Part shown: in pieces, positions 47,565 through 61,606 of the stretch
Layout of the letters: each line of letters begins with the position of its first letter
How positions within the stretch are numbered: the stretch's first letter is position 1
Assembly (NCBI RefSeq): GCF_008831285.2
Contig: NC_045141.1
Span: forward strand, 21,916,742-21,980,741
From: Nymphaea colorata
Taxonomy: Eukaryota > Streptophyta > Magnoliopsida > Nymphaeales > Nymphaeaceae
Direction: 5' to 3'
DNA length: 64,000 nt
The notes under the pieces: generated by a model
The model's input: only the letters and a program-made list of their open reading frames with translations
The model's database searches: none
What the model was told of the DNA's origin: nothing
Position numbers and translations under genes: made by a program

Positions 47565-49766
47565 GTTGGCTATGCAATGGTTGCGTCATTCAGTCAGTCA
47601 TATATTTCTATTTCATCCAATTGAAATTTTTAACTTGAAGGAGGGTACCTTGTTCCATAATGATCCTTCAGAAGTTCCGAGGTCTCATGGGACTGTTTCC
47701 ACTCTTGTTGTAGAGGGTTCATCGCATCTTTTGTGATCATAATGAGATCATCACAAAAAAACTCCTAAAACTGACCGTTGCACCAATGCATCAGGTTGGC
47801 CATGCATTGGTTATGTCTATCGGTCTGCTATTCATTTCAATTGCATCTAATTAACATTTTAAACTTGACGGATTGGACATTGTTTCATCAAGATCCTTGA
47901 GCAATTTTAAAGTCTCGCAGGACTGTTTTCCCTTTTGTTGTGTAGGAGTCATCGCATCTTTTCCGCTCATAATAAGATGATCACACATAACCGCCTAAAA
48001 CTGCCAATTATACCGACGCATCTAGTTGGTCATGCATTGGTTGCATCAATCTCTAATTGAAATTTTTAACTTGATGAAGGGTACGTTGTTTCATCAAGAT
48101 CCTTCAGCAGGTCTCACGGGACTGTTTCCCCTCTTATTGTAGGGGGTTCGTCGCATTTTTTTCGATCATAATGAGATCATCACACATAAACTCTAAAAAC
48201 TGACCATTACACCAATACATCAGGTTGGTCATGCATTCGTTATGTCTATCAACCAGCTATTCATTTCAATTGCATCTAATTAACATTTTTAACTTGATAG
48301 AGAGGACGTTGTTTCATCAAGATCATTGATCAATTCCCAGGTCTCGCGGGACTGTTTTCCCTTTTCTTGTGCAGGGCTTATCGCATCTCTTCCGCTCATA
48401 ATAAGATGATCACACATAACCTCCTAAAACTGCCAATTATACCGACGCATCAAGTTGGCCATGCATTGGTTGTATCAATCTCCAATTGACATTTTTAATT
48501 TGACGGAGGGGACGTTGTTTCATCAAGATCCTTTTGGTGATCTTAGGTCTGACGGGAATATTTCCCCTTTCGTTGTAAAGGGTTTATCGCATCTTTTGAG
48601 CTCACAATGAGACGATCATCACACATAAACTCTTAAAACTGACCACTATATTGATGCATCAAGTTGGTCATGCATTTGTTGTGTCAATCGGTCAGTCATT
48701 TGTTTCAATTTCATCCATTTGAAATTTTAAACTTGATGGAGGGTACGTTGCTTCATCAACATCCTTCAGCAGTTCCCAGGTCTCACGGGACTGTTTCCCC
48801 TCTTGTTGTAGAGGGTTCATCGCATTTTTTTCGATCATAATGAGATCATCCCACATAAACTCCAAAAACTGAACATTACACCAATGCATCAGGTTGGCCA
48901 TGCATTCGTTATGTCTATCAATCAGCTATTCATTTCAATTGCATCTAAATAACATTTTTAACTTGATAGAGAAGACGTTGTTTCATCAAGATCCTTGATC
49001 AATTCCCAGGTCTCGCGGGACTGTTTTCCCTTTTCTTGTGCAGGGCTTATCGCATCTTTTCCGCTCATAATAAGATGATCACACATAACCTCCTAAAACT
49101 GCCAATTATACCGACGCATCAAGTTGGCCATGCATTGGTTGTATCAATCTCCAATTGACATTTTTAATTTGATGGAGGGGACGTTGTTTCATCAAGATCC
49201 TTTTGGTGATCTTAGGTCTGACGGGACTATTTCCCCTTTCGTTGTAAAGGGTTTATCGCATCTTTTGAGCTCACAATGAGACGATCATCACACATAAACT
49301 CTTAAAACTGACCACTATACCGATGCATCAAGTTGGTCATGCATTTGTTGTGTCAATCGGTCAGTCATTTGTTTCAATTTCATCCATTTGAAATTTTTAA
49401 CTTGATGGAGGGTACGTTGCTTCATCAACATCCTTCAGCAGTTCCCAGGTCTCACGGGACTGTTTCCCCTCTTGTTGTAGAGGGTTCATCGCAACTTTTG
49501 AGCACATAATGAGATGGTCACACATAAACTCTTAAAACTGACAATTATATCGATGCATCAAGTTGGCCATGCATTGGCATTGTCAAACTCTAATTGACAA
49601 TTTTAACTTGATGGAGGGGACGTTCTTCATCAAGATCCTTTTTGTGATCATAGCTCCGACGGGACTGTGTCCCCTTTGGTTGTAAAGGGTTCATCGCATC
49701 TTTCGCGCTCACAATGAAACGATCATACATAACCTCTAAAAGTTGACCATTATAACGATGCACCAA
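47565..49766. repeat. Satellite unit, 10-mer (2202 bp)
   Basis: E-F-G, triplet H-I-J, triplet A-B-C, D. Near-identical to the next unit. The monomer at about 48107 carries a 7-base deletion (CAGCAGGTCTCAC instead of CAGCAGTTCCCAGGTCTCAC). Confidence 0.88.
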
Positions 49767-51968
49767 GTTGGCTATGCATTGGTTGCGTCATTCAGTCAGT
49801 CATATATTTCTATTTCATCCAATTGAAATTTTTAACTTGAAGGAGGGTACCTTGTTCCATAATGATCCTTCAGAAGTTCCGAGGTCTCATGGGACTGTTT
49901 CCACTCTTGTTGTAGAGGGTTCATCGCATCTTTTGTGATCATAATGAGATCATCACAAAAAAACTCCTAAAACTGACCGTTGCACCAATGCATCAGGTTG
50001 GCCATGCATTGGTTATGTCTATCGGTCTGCTATTCATTTCAATTGCATCTAATTAACATTTTAAACTTGACGGATTGGACATTGTTTCATCAAGATCCTT
50101 GAGCAATTTTAAAGTCTCGCAGGACTGTTTTCCCTTTTGTTGTGTAGGAGCCATCGCATCTTTTCCGCTCATAATAAGATGATCACACATAATCGCCTAA
50201 AACTGCCAATTATACCGACGCATCTAGTTGGTCATGCATTGGTTGCATCAATCTCTAATTGAAATTTTCAACTTGATGAAGGGTACGTTGTTTCATCAAG
50301 ATCCTTCAGCAGGTCTCACGGGACTGTTTCCCCTCTTATTGTAGGCGGTTCGTCGCATTTTTTTCGATCATAATGAGATCATCACACATAAACTCTAAAA
50401 ACTGACCATTACACCAATACATCAGGTTGGTCATGCATTCTTTATGTCTATCAACCAGCTATTCATTTCAATTGCATCTAATTAACATTTTTAACTTGAT
50501 AGAGAGGACGTTGTTTCATCAAGATCATTGATCAATTCCCAGGTCTCGCGGGACTGTTTTCCCTTTTGTTGTGCAGGGCTTATCGCATCTTTTCCGCTCA
50601 TAATAAGATGATCACACATAACCTCCTAAAACTGCCAATTATACCGACGCATCAAGTTGGCCATGCATTGGTTGTATCAATCTCCAATTGACATTTTTAA
50701 TTTGACGGAGGGGACGTTGTTTCATCAAGATCCTTTTGGTGATCTTAGGTCTGACGGGAATATTTCCCCTTTCGTTGTAAAGGGTTTATCGCATCTTTTG
50801 AGCTCACAATGAGACGATCATCACACATAAACTCTTAAAACTGACCACTATATTGATGCATCAAGTTGGTCATGCATTTGTTGTGTCAATCGGTCAGTCA
50901 TTTGTTTCAATTTCATCCATTTGAAATTTTAAACTTGATGGAGGGTACGTTGCTTCATCAACATCCTTCAGCAGTTCCCAGGTCTCACGGGACTGTTTCC
51001 CCTCTTGTTGTAGAGGGTTCATCGCATTTTTTTCGATCATAATGAGATCATCCCACATAAACTCCAAAAACTGAACATTACACCAATGCATCAGGTTGGC
51101 CATGCATTCGTTATGTCTATCAATCAGCTATTCATTTCAATTGCATCTAAATAACATTTTTAACTTGATAGAGAAGACGTTGTTTCATCAAGATCCTTGA
51201 TCAATTCCCAGGTCTCGCGGGACTGTTTTCCCTTTTCTTGTGCAGGGCTTATCGCATCTTTTCCGCTCATAATAAGATGATCACACATAACCTCCTAAAA
51301 CTGCCAATTATACCGACGCATCAAGTTGGCCATGCATTGGTTGTATCAATCTCCAATTGACATTTTTAATTTGATGGAGGGGACGTTGTTTCATCAAGAT
51401 CCTTTTGGTGATCTTAGGTCTGACGGGACTATTTCCCCTTTCGTTGTAAAGGGTTTATCGCATCTTTTGAGCTCACAATGAGACGATCATCACACATAAA
51501 CTCTTAAAACTGACCACTATACCGATGCATCAAGTTGGTCATGCATTTGTTGTGTCAATCGGTCAGTCATTTGTTTCAATTTCATCCATTTGAAATTTTT
51601 AACTTGATGGAGGGTACGTTGCTTCATCAACATCCTTCAGCAGTTCCCAGGTCTCACGGGACTGTTTCCCCTCTTGTTGTAGAGGGTTCATCGCAACTTT
51701 TGAGCACATAATGAGATGGTCACACATAAACTCTTAAAACTGACAATTATACCGATGCATCAAGTTGGCCATGCATTGGCATTGTCAAACTCTAATTGAC
51801 AATTTTAACTTGATGGAGGGGACGTTCTTCATCAAGATCCTTTTTGTGATCATAGCTCCGACGGGACTGTGTCCCCTTTTGTTGTAAAGGGTTCATCGCA
51901 TCTTTCGCGCTCACAATGAAACGATCATACATAACCTCTAAAAGTTGACCATTATAACGATGCACCAA
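49767..51968. repeat. Satellite unit, 10-mer (2202 bp)
   Basis: The same monomer order and length as the preceding unit, with very few substitutions and the same 7-base deletion at about 50307. Confidence 0.88.
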
Positions 51969-54175
51969 GTTGGCTATGCATTGGTTACGTCATTCAGTCA
52001 GTCATATATTTCTATTTCATCCAATTGAAATTTTTAACTTGAAGGAGGGTACCTTGTTCCATAATGATCCTTCAGAAGTTCCGAGGTCTCATGGGACTGT
52101 TTCCACTCTTGTTGTAGAGGGTTCATCGCATCTTTTGTGATCATAATGAGATCATCACAAAAAAACTCCTAAAACTGACCGTTGCACCAATGCATCAGGT
52201 TGGCCATGCATTGGTTATGCCTATCGGTCTGCTATTCATTTCAATTGCATCTAATTAACATTTTAAACTTGACGGATTGGACATTGTTTCATCAAGATCC
52301 TTGAGCAATTTTAAAGTCTCGCAGGACTGTTTTCCCTTTTGTTGTGTAGGAGCCATCGCATCTTTTCCGCTCATAATAAGATGATCACACATAACCGCCT
52401 AAAACTGCCAATTATACCGACGCATCTAGTTGGTCATGCATTGGTTGCATCAATCTCTAATTGAAATTTTTAACTTGATGAAGGGTACGTTGTTTCATCA
52501 AGATCCTTCAGCAGTTCCCAGGTCTCACGGGACTGTTTCCCCTCTTATTGTAGGCGGTTCGTCGCATTTTTTCGATCATAATGAGATCATCACACATAAA
52601 CTCTAAAAACTGACCATTACACCAATACATCAGGTTGGTCATGCATTCGTTATGTCTATCAACCAGCTATTCATTTCAATTGCATCTAATTAACATTTTT
52701 AACTTGATAGAGAGGACGTTGTTTCATCAAGATCATTGATCAATTCCCAGGTCTCGCGGGACTGTTTTCCCTTTTCTTGTGCAGGGCTTATCGCATCTTT
52801 TCCGCTCATAATAAGATGATCACACATAACCTCCTAAAACTGCCAATTATACCGACGCATCAAGTTGGCCATGCATTGGTTGTATCAATCTCCAATTGAC
52901 ATTTTTAATTTGACGGAGGGGACGTTGTTTCATCAAGATCCTTTTGGTGATCTTAGGTCTGACGGGAATATTTCCCCTTTCGTTGTAAAGGGTTTATCGC
53001 ATCTTTTGAGCTCACAATGAGACGATCATCACACATAAACTCTTAAAACTGACCACTATATTGATGCATCAAGTTGGTCATGCATTTGTTGTGTCAATCG
53101 GTCAGTCAATTGTTTCAATTTCATCCATTTGAAATTTTAAACTTGATGGAGGGTACGTTGCTTCATCAACATCCTTCAGCAGTTCCCAGGTCTCACGGGA
53201 CTGTTTCCCCTCTTGTTGTAGAGGGTTCATCGCATTTTTTTCGATCATAATGAGATCATCTCACATAAACTCCAAAAACTGAACATTACACCAATGCATC
53301 AGGTTGGCCATGCATTCGTTATGTCTATCAATCAGCTATTCATTTCAATTGCATCTAAATAACATTTTTAACTTGATAGAGAAGACGTTGTTTCATCAAG
53401 ATCCTTGATCAATTCCCAGGTCTCGCGGGACTGTTTTCCCTTTCTTGTGCAGGGCTTATCGCATCTTTTCCGCTCATAATAAGATGATCACACATAACCT
53501 CCTAAAACTGCCAATTATACCGACGCATCAAGTTGGCCATGCATTGGTTGTATCAATCTCCAATTGACATTTTTAATTTGATGGAGGGGACGTTGTTTCA
53601 TCAAGATCCTTTTGGTGATCTTAGGTCTGACGGGACTATTTCCCCTTTCGTTGTAAAGGGTTTATCGCATCTTTTGAGCTCACAATGAGACGATCATCAC
53701 ACATAAACTCTTAAAACTGACCACTATACCGATGCATCAAGTTGGTCATGCATTTGTTGTGTCAATCGGTCAGTCATTTGTTTCAATTTCATCCATTTGA
53801 AATTTTTAACTTGATGGAGGGTACGTTGCTTCATCAACATCCTTCAGCAGTTCCCAGGTCTCACGGGACTGTTTCCCCTCTTGTTGTAGAGGGTTCATCG
53901 CAACTTTTGAGCACATAATGAGATGGTCACACATAAACTCTTAAAACTGACAATTATACCGATGCATCAAGTTGGCCATGCATTGGCATTGTCAAACTCT
54001 AATTGACAATTTTAACTTGATGGAGGGGACGTTCTTCATCAAGATCCTTTTTGTGATCATAGCTCCGACGGGACTGTGTCCCCTTTGGTTGTAAAGGGTT
54101 CATCGCATCTTTCGCGCTCACAATGAAACGATCATACATAACCTCTAAAAGTTGATCATTATAACGATGCACCAA
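51969..54175. repeat. Satellite unit, 10-mer (2207 bp)
   Basis: The same order as its neighbours. The 7-base deletion is absent here (intact at about 52509), which accounts for most of the extra length. Confidence 0.88.
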
Positions 54176-55708
54176 GTTGGCTATGCATTGGTTGCGTCAT
54201 TCAGTCAGTCATATATTTCTATTTCATCCAATTGAAATTTTTAACTTGAAGGAGGGTACCTTGTTCCATAATGATCCTTCAGAAGTTCCGAGGTCTCATG
54301 GGACTGTTTCCACTCTTGTTGTAGAGGGTTCATCGCATCTTTTGTGATCATAATGAGATCATCACAAAAAAACTCCTAAAACTGACCGTTGCACCAATGC
54401 ATCAGGTTGGCCATGCATTGGTTATGCCTATCGGTCTGCTATTCATTTCAATTGCATCTAATTAACATTTTAAACTTGACGGATTGGACATTGTTTCATC
54501 AAGATCCTTGAGCAATTTTAAAGTCTCGCAGGACTGTTTTCCCTTTTGTTGTGTAGGAGCCATCGCATCTTTTCCGCTTATAATAAGATGATCACACATA
54601 ACCGCCTAAAACTGCCAATTATACCGACGCATCTAGTTGGTCATGCATTGGTTGCATCAATCTCTAATTGAAATTTTTAACTTGATGAAGGGTACGTTGT
54701 TTCATCAAGATCCTTCAGCAGGTCTCACGGGACTGTTTCCCCTCTTATTGTAGGCGGTTCGTCGCATTTTTTTCGATCATAATGAGATCATCACACATAA
54801 ACTCTAAAAACTGACCATTACACCAATACATCAGGTTGGTCATGCATTCGTTATGTCTATCAACCAGCTACTCATTTCAATTGCATCTAATTAACATTTT
54901 TAACTTGATAGAGAGGACGTTGTTTCATCAAGATCATTGATCAATTCCCAGGTCTCGCGGGACTGTTTTCCCTTTTGTTGTGCAGGGCTTATCGCATCTT
55001 TTCCGCTCATAATAAGATGATCACACATAACCTCCTAAAACTGCCAATTATACCGACGCATCAAGTTGGCCATGCATTGGTTGTATCAATCTCCAATTGA
55101 CATTTTTAATTTGACGGAGGGGACGTTGTTTCATCAAGATCCTTTTGGTGATCTTAGGTCTGACGGGAATATTTCCCCTTTCGTTGTAAAGGGTTTATCG
55201 CATCTTTTGAGCTCACAATGAGACGATCATCACACATAAACTCTTAAAACTGACCACTATATCGATGCATCAAGTTGGTCATGCATTTGTTGTGTCAATC
55301 GGTCAGTCATTTGTTTCAATTTCATCCATTTGAAATTTTTAACTTGATGGAGGGTACGTTGCTTCATCAACATCCTTCAGCAGTTCCCAGGTCTCACGGT
55401 ACTGTTTCCCCTCTTGTTGTAGAGGGTTCATCGCAACTTTTGAGCACATAATGAGATGGTCACACATAAACTCTTAAAACTGATAATTATACCGATGCAT
55501 CAAGTTGGCCATGCACTGGCATTGACAAACTCTAATTGACAATTTTAACTTGATGGAGGGGACGTTCTTCATCAAGATCCTTTTTGTGATCATAGCTCCG
55601 ACGGGACTGTGTCCCCTTTGGTTGTAAAGGGTTCATCGCATCTTTCGCGCTCACAATGAAACGATCATACATAACCTCTAAAAGTTGACCATTATAACGA
55701 TGCACCAA
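54176..55708. repeat. Satellite unit, 7-mer (1533 bp) with J/C hybrid
   Basis: E-F-G, H-I, a J/C-like monomer at about 55270, then D. One triplet module is missing. The 7-base deletion is present at about 54717. Confidence 0.85.
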
Positions 55709-57245
55709 GTTGGCTATGCATTGGTTGCGTCATTCAGTCAGTCATATATTTCTATTTCATCCAATTGAAATTTTTAACTTGAAGGAGGGTACCTTGTTCC
55801 ATAATGATCCTTCAGAAGTTCCGAGGTCTCATGGGACTGTTTCCACTCTTGTTGTAGAGGGTTCATCGCATCTTTTGTGATCATAATGAGATCATCACAA
55901 AAAAACTCCTAAAACTGACCGTTGCACCAATGCATCAGGTTGGCCATGCATTGGTTATGTCTATCGGTCTGCTATTCATTTCAACTGCATCTAATTAACA
56001 TTTTAAACTTGACGGATTGGACATTGTTTCATCAAGATCCTTGAGCAATTTTAAAGTCTCGCAGGACTGTTTTCCCTTTTGTTGTGTAGGAGCCATCGCA
56101 TCTTTTCCGCTCATAATAAGATGATCACACATAACCGCCTAAAACTGTGAATTATACCGACGCATCAAGTTGGCCATGCATTGGTTGTATCAATCTCTAA
56201 TTGAAATTTTTTACTTGATGGAGGGTACGTTGTTTCATCAAGATCCTTCAGCAGTTCCCAGGTCTCACGGGACTGTTTCCCCTCTTATTGTAGGGGGTTC
56301 GTCGCATTTTTTTCGATCATAATGAGATCATCACACATAAACTCTAAAAACTGACCATTACAAAAATACATCAGGTTGGTCATGCATTCGTTATGTCTAT
56401 CAACCAGCTATTCATTTCAATTGCATCTAATTAACATTTTTAACTTGATAGAGAGGACGTTGTTTCATCAAGATCATTGATCAATTCCCAGGTCTCGCGG
56501 GACTGTTTTCCCTTTTCTTGTGCAGGGCTTATCGCATCTTTTCCGCTCATAATAAGATGATCACACATAACCTCCTAAAACTGCCAATTATACCGACGCA
56601 TCAAATTGGCCATGCATTGGTTGTATCAATCTCCAATTGACATTTTTAATTTGACGGCGAGGACGTTTCATCAAGATCCTTTTGGTGATCTTAGGTCTGA
56701 CGGGAATATTTCCCCTTTCGTTCTAAAGGGTTTATCGCATCTTTTGAGCTCACAATGAGACGATCATCACACATAAACTCTTAAAACTGACCACTATATT
56801 GATGTATCAAGTTGGTCATGCATTTGTTGTGTCAATCGGTCAGTCATTTGTTTCAATTTCAGCCATTTGAAATTTTTAACTTGATGGAGGGTACGTTGCT
56901 TCATCAACATCCTTCAGCAGTTCCCAGGTCTCACGGGACTGTTTCCCCTCTTGTTGTAGAGGGTTCATCGCATTTTTTTCGATCATAATGAGATCATCCC
57001 ACATAAACTCCAAAAACTGAACATTACAACAATGCATCAGGTTGGCCATGCATTGGCATTTTCAAAATTTAATTGACAATTTTAACTTGATAGAGGGGAC
57101 ATTCTTCATCAAGATCCTTTCTGTGATCATAACTCCGACGGGACTATTTCCCCTTTGGTTGTAAAGGGTTCATCGCATCTTTCGCACTCACAATGAAACG
57201 ATCATACATAACCTCTAAAAGTTGACCATTATACCGATGCACCAA
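55709..57245. repeat. Satellite unit, 7-mer (1537 bp) with A/D hybrid
   Basis: E-F-G, H-I-J, then a monomer at about 57041 that enters as type A (AACATTAC...ATGCATCAGG) and leaves as type D (GCATTGGCATTTTCAAA). Again one triplet is missing, but by a different junction. Confidence 0.85.
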
Positions 57246-59401
57246 GTTGGCTATGCATTGATTGTGTCATTCAGTCAGTCATTTCTTTCTATTTCATCCA
57301 ATTGAAATTTTTAACTTGAAGGAGGGTACCTTGCTTCATCAAGATCCTTCAAAAGTTCCGAGGTCTCACGAGACTGTTTCCACTCTTGTTCTAGAGGGTT
57401 CATCGCATCTTTTGTGATCATAATGAGATCATCACAAAAAAACTCCTAAAACTGTCCGTTGCACCAATGCATCAAGTTGGCCATGCATTGGTAATGTCTA
57501 TCAGTCTGCAATTCATTTCAATTGCATCTAATTAACATTTCAAACTTGACGGATGGGACATTGTTTCGTCAAGATCCTTGAGCAATTTTAAAGTCTCGCA
57601 GGACTGTTTTCCCTTTTGTTGTGCAAGCGTCATGGCATCCTTTCCGCTCATTATAAAATGATCACACATAACCTCCTAAAACTGCCAATTATACCGACGC
57701 ATCAAGTTGGCCTTGCATTGGTTGTATCAATCTCTAATTGAAATTTTTAACTTGATGGAGGGTACGTTGTTTCATCAAGATCCTTCAGCAGTTCCCAGGT
57801 CTCACGGGACTGTTTCCCCTCTTATTGTAGAGGGTTCGTCGCATTTTTTTCGATCATAATGAGATCATCACACATAAACTCCAAAAACTGACCATTACAC
57901 CAATGCGTCAGCTTGGCCATGCATTCGTTATGTCTATCAATCAGCAATTCATTTCAATTGCATCTAATTAACATTTTTAACTTGATAGAGAGGACGTTGT
58001 TTGATTAATATCATTGATCAATTCCCAGGTCTCGCGGGACTGTTTTCCCTTTTGTTGGGAAGGGCTATCGCATATTTTCGATCATAATAAGATGATCACA
58101 CATAACCTCCGAAAACTGCCAATTATACCAACGCATCAAGTTGGCCATGCATTGGTTGTACCAATCTCCAATTGACTTTTTAATTTGATGGAGGGGACGT
58201 TGTTTCATCAAGATCCTTTTGCCGATCTTAGGTCTGATGGGACTATATACCCTTTTGTTGTAAAGGGTTTATCGCATCTTTTGAGCCCACAGTGAGATGA
58301 TCATCACACATAAACTCTTAAAACTGACCACTATATCGATGCATCAAGTTGGTCATGCATTTGTTGTGTCAATCCGTCAGTCATTTATTTCAATTTCATC
58401 CATTTGAAATTCTTAACTTGATGGAGGGTACGTTGCTTCATCAAGATCCTTCAGCAGTTCCCAGGCCTCGCGGAACTGTTTCCCCTCTTGTTGTAGAGGG
58501 TTCATCGCATTTTTTTCGATCATAATGAGATCATCCCACATAAACTCCAAAAACTAACCATTACACCAATGCATCAGGTTGGCAATGCATTTGTTACGTC
58601 AATCAATCAGCTATTCATTTCAATTGCATCTAAATAACATTTTTAACTTGATAGAGAAGACGTTCTTTCATCAAGATCCTTGATCAATTCCCAGGTCTCG
58701 CGGGACTGTTTTACCTTTTGTTGTGCAGGGCTTATCGCAACTTTTCCGCTCATAATAAGATGATCACACATAACCCCCTAAAACTGCCAATTGACATTTT
58801 TAATTTGATGGAGGGGAAGTTGTTTCATCAAGATCCTTTTGTTGATCTTAGGTCTGACGGGACTATTTCCCCTTTTGTTGTAAAGGGTTTATCGCATCTT
58901 TTGACCTCACAATGAGATGATCATCACACATAAACTCTTAACACTGACCACTATGTCGATGCATTAAGTTGGTCATGCATTTGTTGTGTCAATCGGTCAG
59001 TCATTTATTTCAATTTCATCAATTTGAAATTCTTAACTTGATGGAGGGTACGTTGCTTCATCAAGATCCTTCAGCAGTTCCAAGGACTCGCGGGACTGTT
59101 TCCCCTGTTGTTGTAGAGGGTTCATCGCAATTTTGCGCACATAATGAGATGGTCACACATAAACTCGTAAAACTGGCAATTATACCGATGCATCAAGTTG
59201 GCCATGCATTGGCATTTTCAAAATTTAATTGACAATTTTAACTTGATGGAGGGCACGTTCTTCATCAAGATCCTTTCTGTGACCATAACTCCGACGGGAC
59301 TGTTTCCCCTTTGGTTGTAAAGGGTTCATCGCATCTTTCGCGCTCACAATGAAACGATCATACATAACCTCTAAAAGTTGACCATTATACCGATGCACCA
59401 A
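57246..59401. repeat. Satellite unit, 10-mer with internal 46-bp deletion (2156 bp)
   Basis: Two triplets are present. In the second, the landmark box of the B-type monomer is lost at about 58790, where ACTGCCAATTGACATTTTT joins directly. Confidence 0.82.
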
Positions 59402-61606
59402 GTTGGCTATGCATTGATTGTGTCATTCAGTCAGTCATTTCTTTCTATTTCATCCAATTGAAATTTTTAACTTGAAGGAGGGTACCTTGCTTCATCAAGA
59501 TCCTTCAGAAGTTCCGAGGTCTCACGAGACTGTTTCCACTCTTGTTCTAGAGGGTTCATCGCATCTTTTGTGATCATAATGAGATCATCACAAAAAAACT
59601 CCTAAAACTGTCCGTTGCACCAATGCATCAAGTTGGCCATGCATTGGTAATGTCTATCAGTCTGCAATTCATTTCAATTGCATCTAATTAACATTTCAAA
59701 CTTGACGGATGGGACATTGTTTCGTCAAGATCCTTGAGCAATTTTAAAGTCTCGCAGGACTGTTTTCCCTTTTGTTGTGCAAGCGTCATGGCATCCTTTC
59801 CGCTCATTATAAAATGATCACACATAACCTCCTAAAACTGCCAATTATACCGACGCATCAAGTTGGCCTTGCATTGGTTGTATCAATCTCTAATTGAAAT
59901 TTTTAACTTGATGGAGGGTACGTTGTTTCATCAAGATCCTTCAGCAGTTCCCAGGTCCCACGGGACTGTTTCCCCTCTTATTGTAGAGGGTTCGTCGCAT
60001 TTTTTTCGATCATAATGAGATCATCACACATAAACTCCAAAAACTGACCATTACACCAATGCGTCAGCTTGGCCATGCATTCGTTATGTCTATCAATCAG
60101 CAATTCATTTCAATTGCATCTAATTAACATTTTTAACTTGATAGAGAGGACGTTGTTTGATTAATATCGTTGATCAATTCCCAGGTCTCGCGGGACTGTT
60201 TTCCCTTTTGTAGGAAAGGGCTATCGCATATTTTCGATCATAATAAGATGATCACACATAACCTCCGAAAACTGCCAATTATACCAACGCATCAAGTTGG
60301 CCATGCATTGGTTGTATCAATCTCCAATTGACTTCTTAATTTGATGGAGGGGACGTTGATTCATCAAGATCCTTTTGGTGATCTTAGCTCTGACGGGACT
60401 ATTTCCCCCTTTGTTGTAAAGGGTTTATCGCTTCTTTTGCGCTCACAATGAGATTATCATCACACATAAACTCTTAAAACTGACCACTATATCGATGCAT
60501 CAAGTTGGTCATGCATTTGTTGTGTCAATCGGTCAGTCATTTGTTTCAATTTCATCCATTTGAAATTTTCAACTTGATGGAGGGTACGTTGATTCATCAA
60601 CATCCTTCAGCAGTTCCCAGGTCTCGCGGAACTGTTTCCCCTCTTGTTGTAGAGGGCTCATCGCATTTTTTTCGATCATAATGAGATCATCCCACATAAA
60701 CTCCAAAAACTAACCATTACACCAATGCATCAGGTTGGCCATGCATTCGTTACGTCAATCAATCAGCTATTCATTTCAATTGCATCTAAATAACATTTTT
60801 AACTTGATAGAGAAGACATTGTTTCATCAAGATCCTTGATCAATTCCCAGGTCTCGCGGGACTGTTTTACCTTTTGTTGTGCAGGGCTTATCGCAACTTT
60901 TCCGCTCATAATAAGATGATCACACATAACCTCCTAAAACTGCCAATTATACCGACGCATCAAGTTGGCCACGCATTGGTTTTATCAATCTCCAATTGAC
61001 ATTTTTAATTTGATGGAGGGGACATTGTTTTATCAAGATCCTTTTGGTGATCTTATGTCTGACGGGACTATTTCCCCTTTTGTTGTAAAGGGTTTATCGC
61101 ATCTTTTGACCACACAATGAGATGATCATCACACATAAACTGTAAAAACTGACCACTATGTTGATGCATCAAGTTGGTCATGCATTTGTTGTGTCAATCG
61201 GTGAGCATTTATTTCAATTTCATCCATTTGAAATTCTTAACTTGATGGAGGGTACGTTGCTTCATCAAGATCCTTCAGCAGTTCCCAGGTCTCGCGGGAC
61301 TGTTTCCCTTCTTGTTGTAGAGGGTTCATCGCAACTTTTGCGCACATAATGAGATGGTCACACATAAACTCCTAAAACTGACAATTATACCGATGCATCA
61401 AGTTGGCCATGCATTGGCATTGTCAAACTCTAATTGACAATTTTAACTTGATGGAGGGAACGTTCTTCATCAAGATCCTTTTTGTGATCATAGCTCCGAC
61501 GGGACTGTTTCCCCATTGGTTGTAAAGGGTTCATCGCATCTTTCGCGCTCACAATGAAAGGATCATACATAACCTCTAAAAGTTGACCATTATACCGATG
61601 CATCAA
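59402..61606. repeat. Satellite unit, 10-mer (2205 bp)
   Basis: E-F-G, two triplets, D. The first part (to about 60.35 kb) is almost identical to the start of the preceding unit. Confidence 0.85.

Noticed and set aside
48692-51103. Identical 69-codon minus-strand open frames at 48692-48901 and 50894-51103.
   Set aside because: They are 2202 bases apart and identical only because the satellite unit is; not genes.
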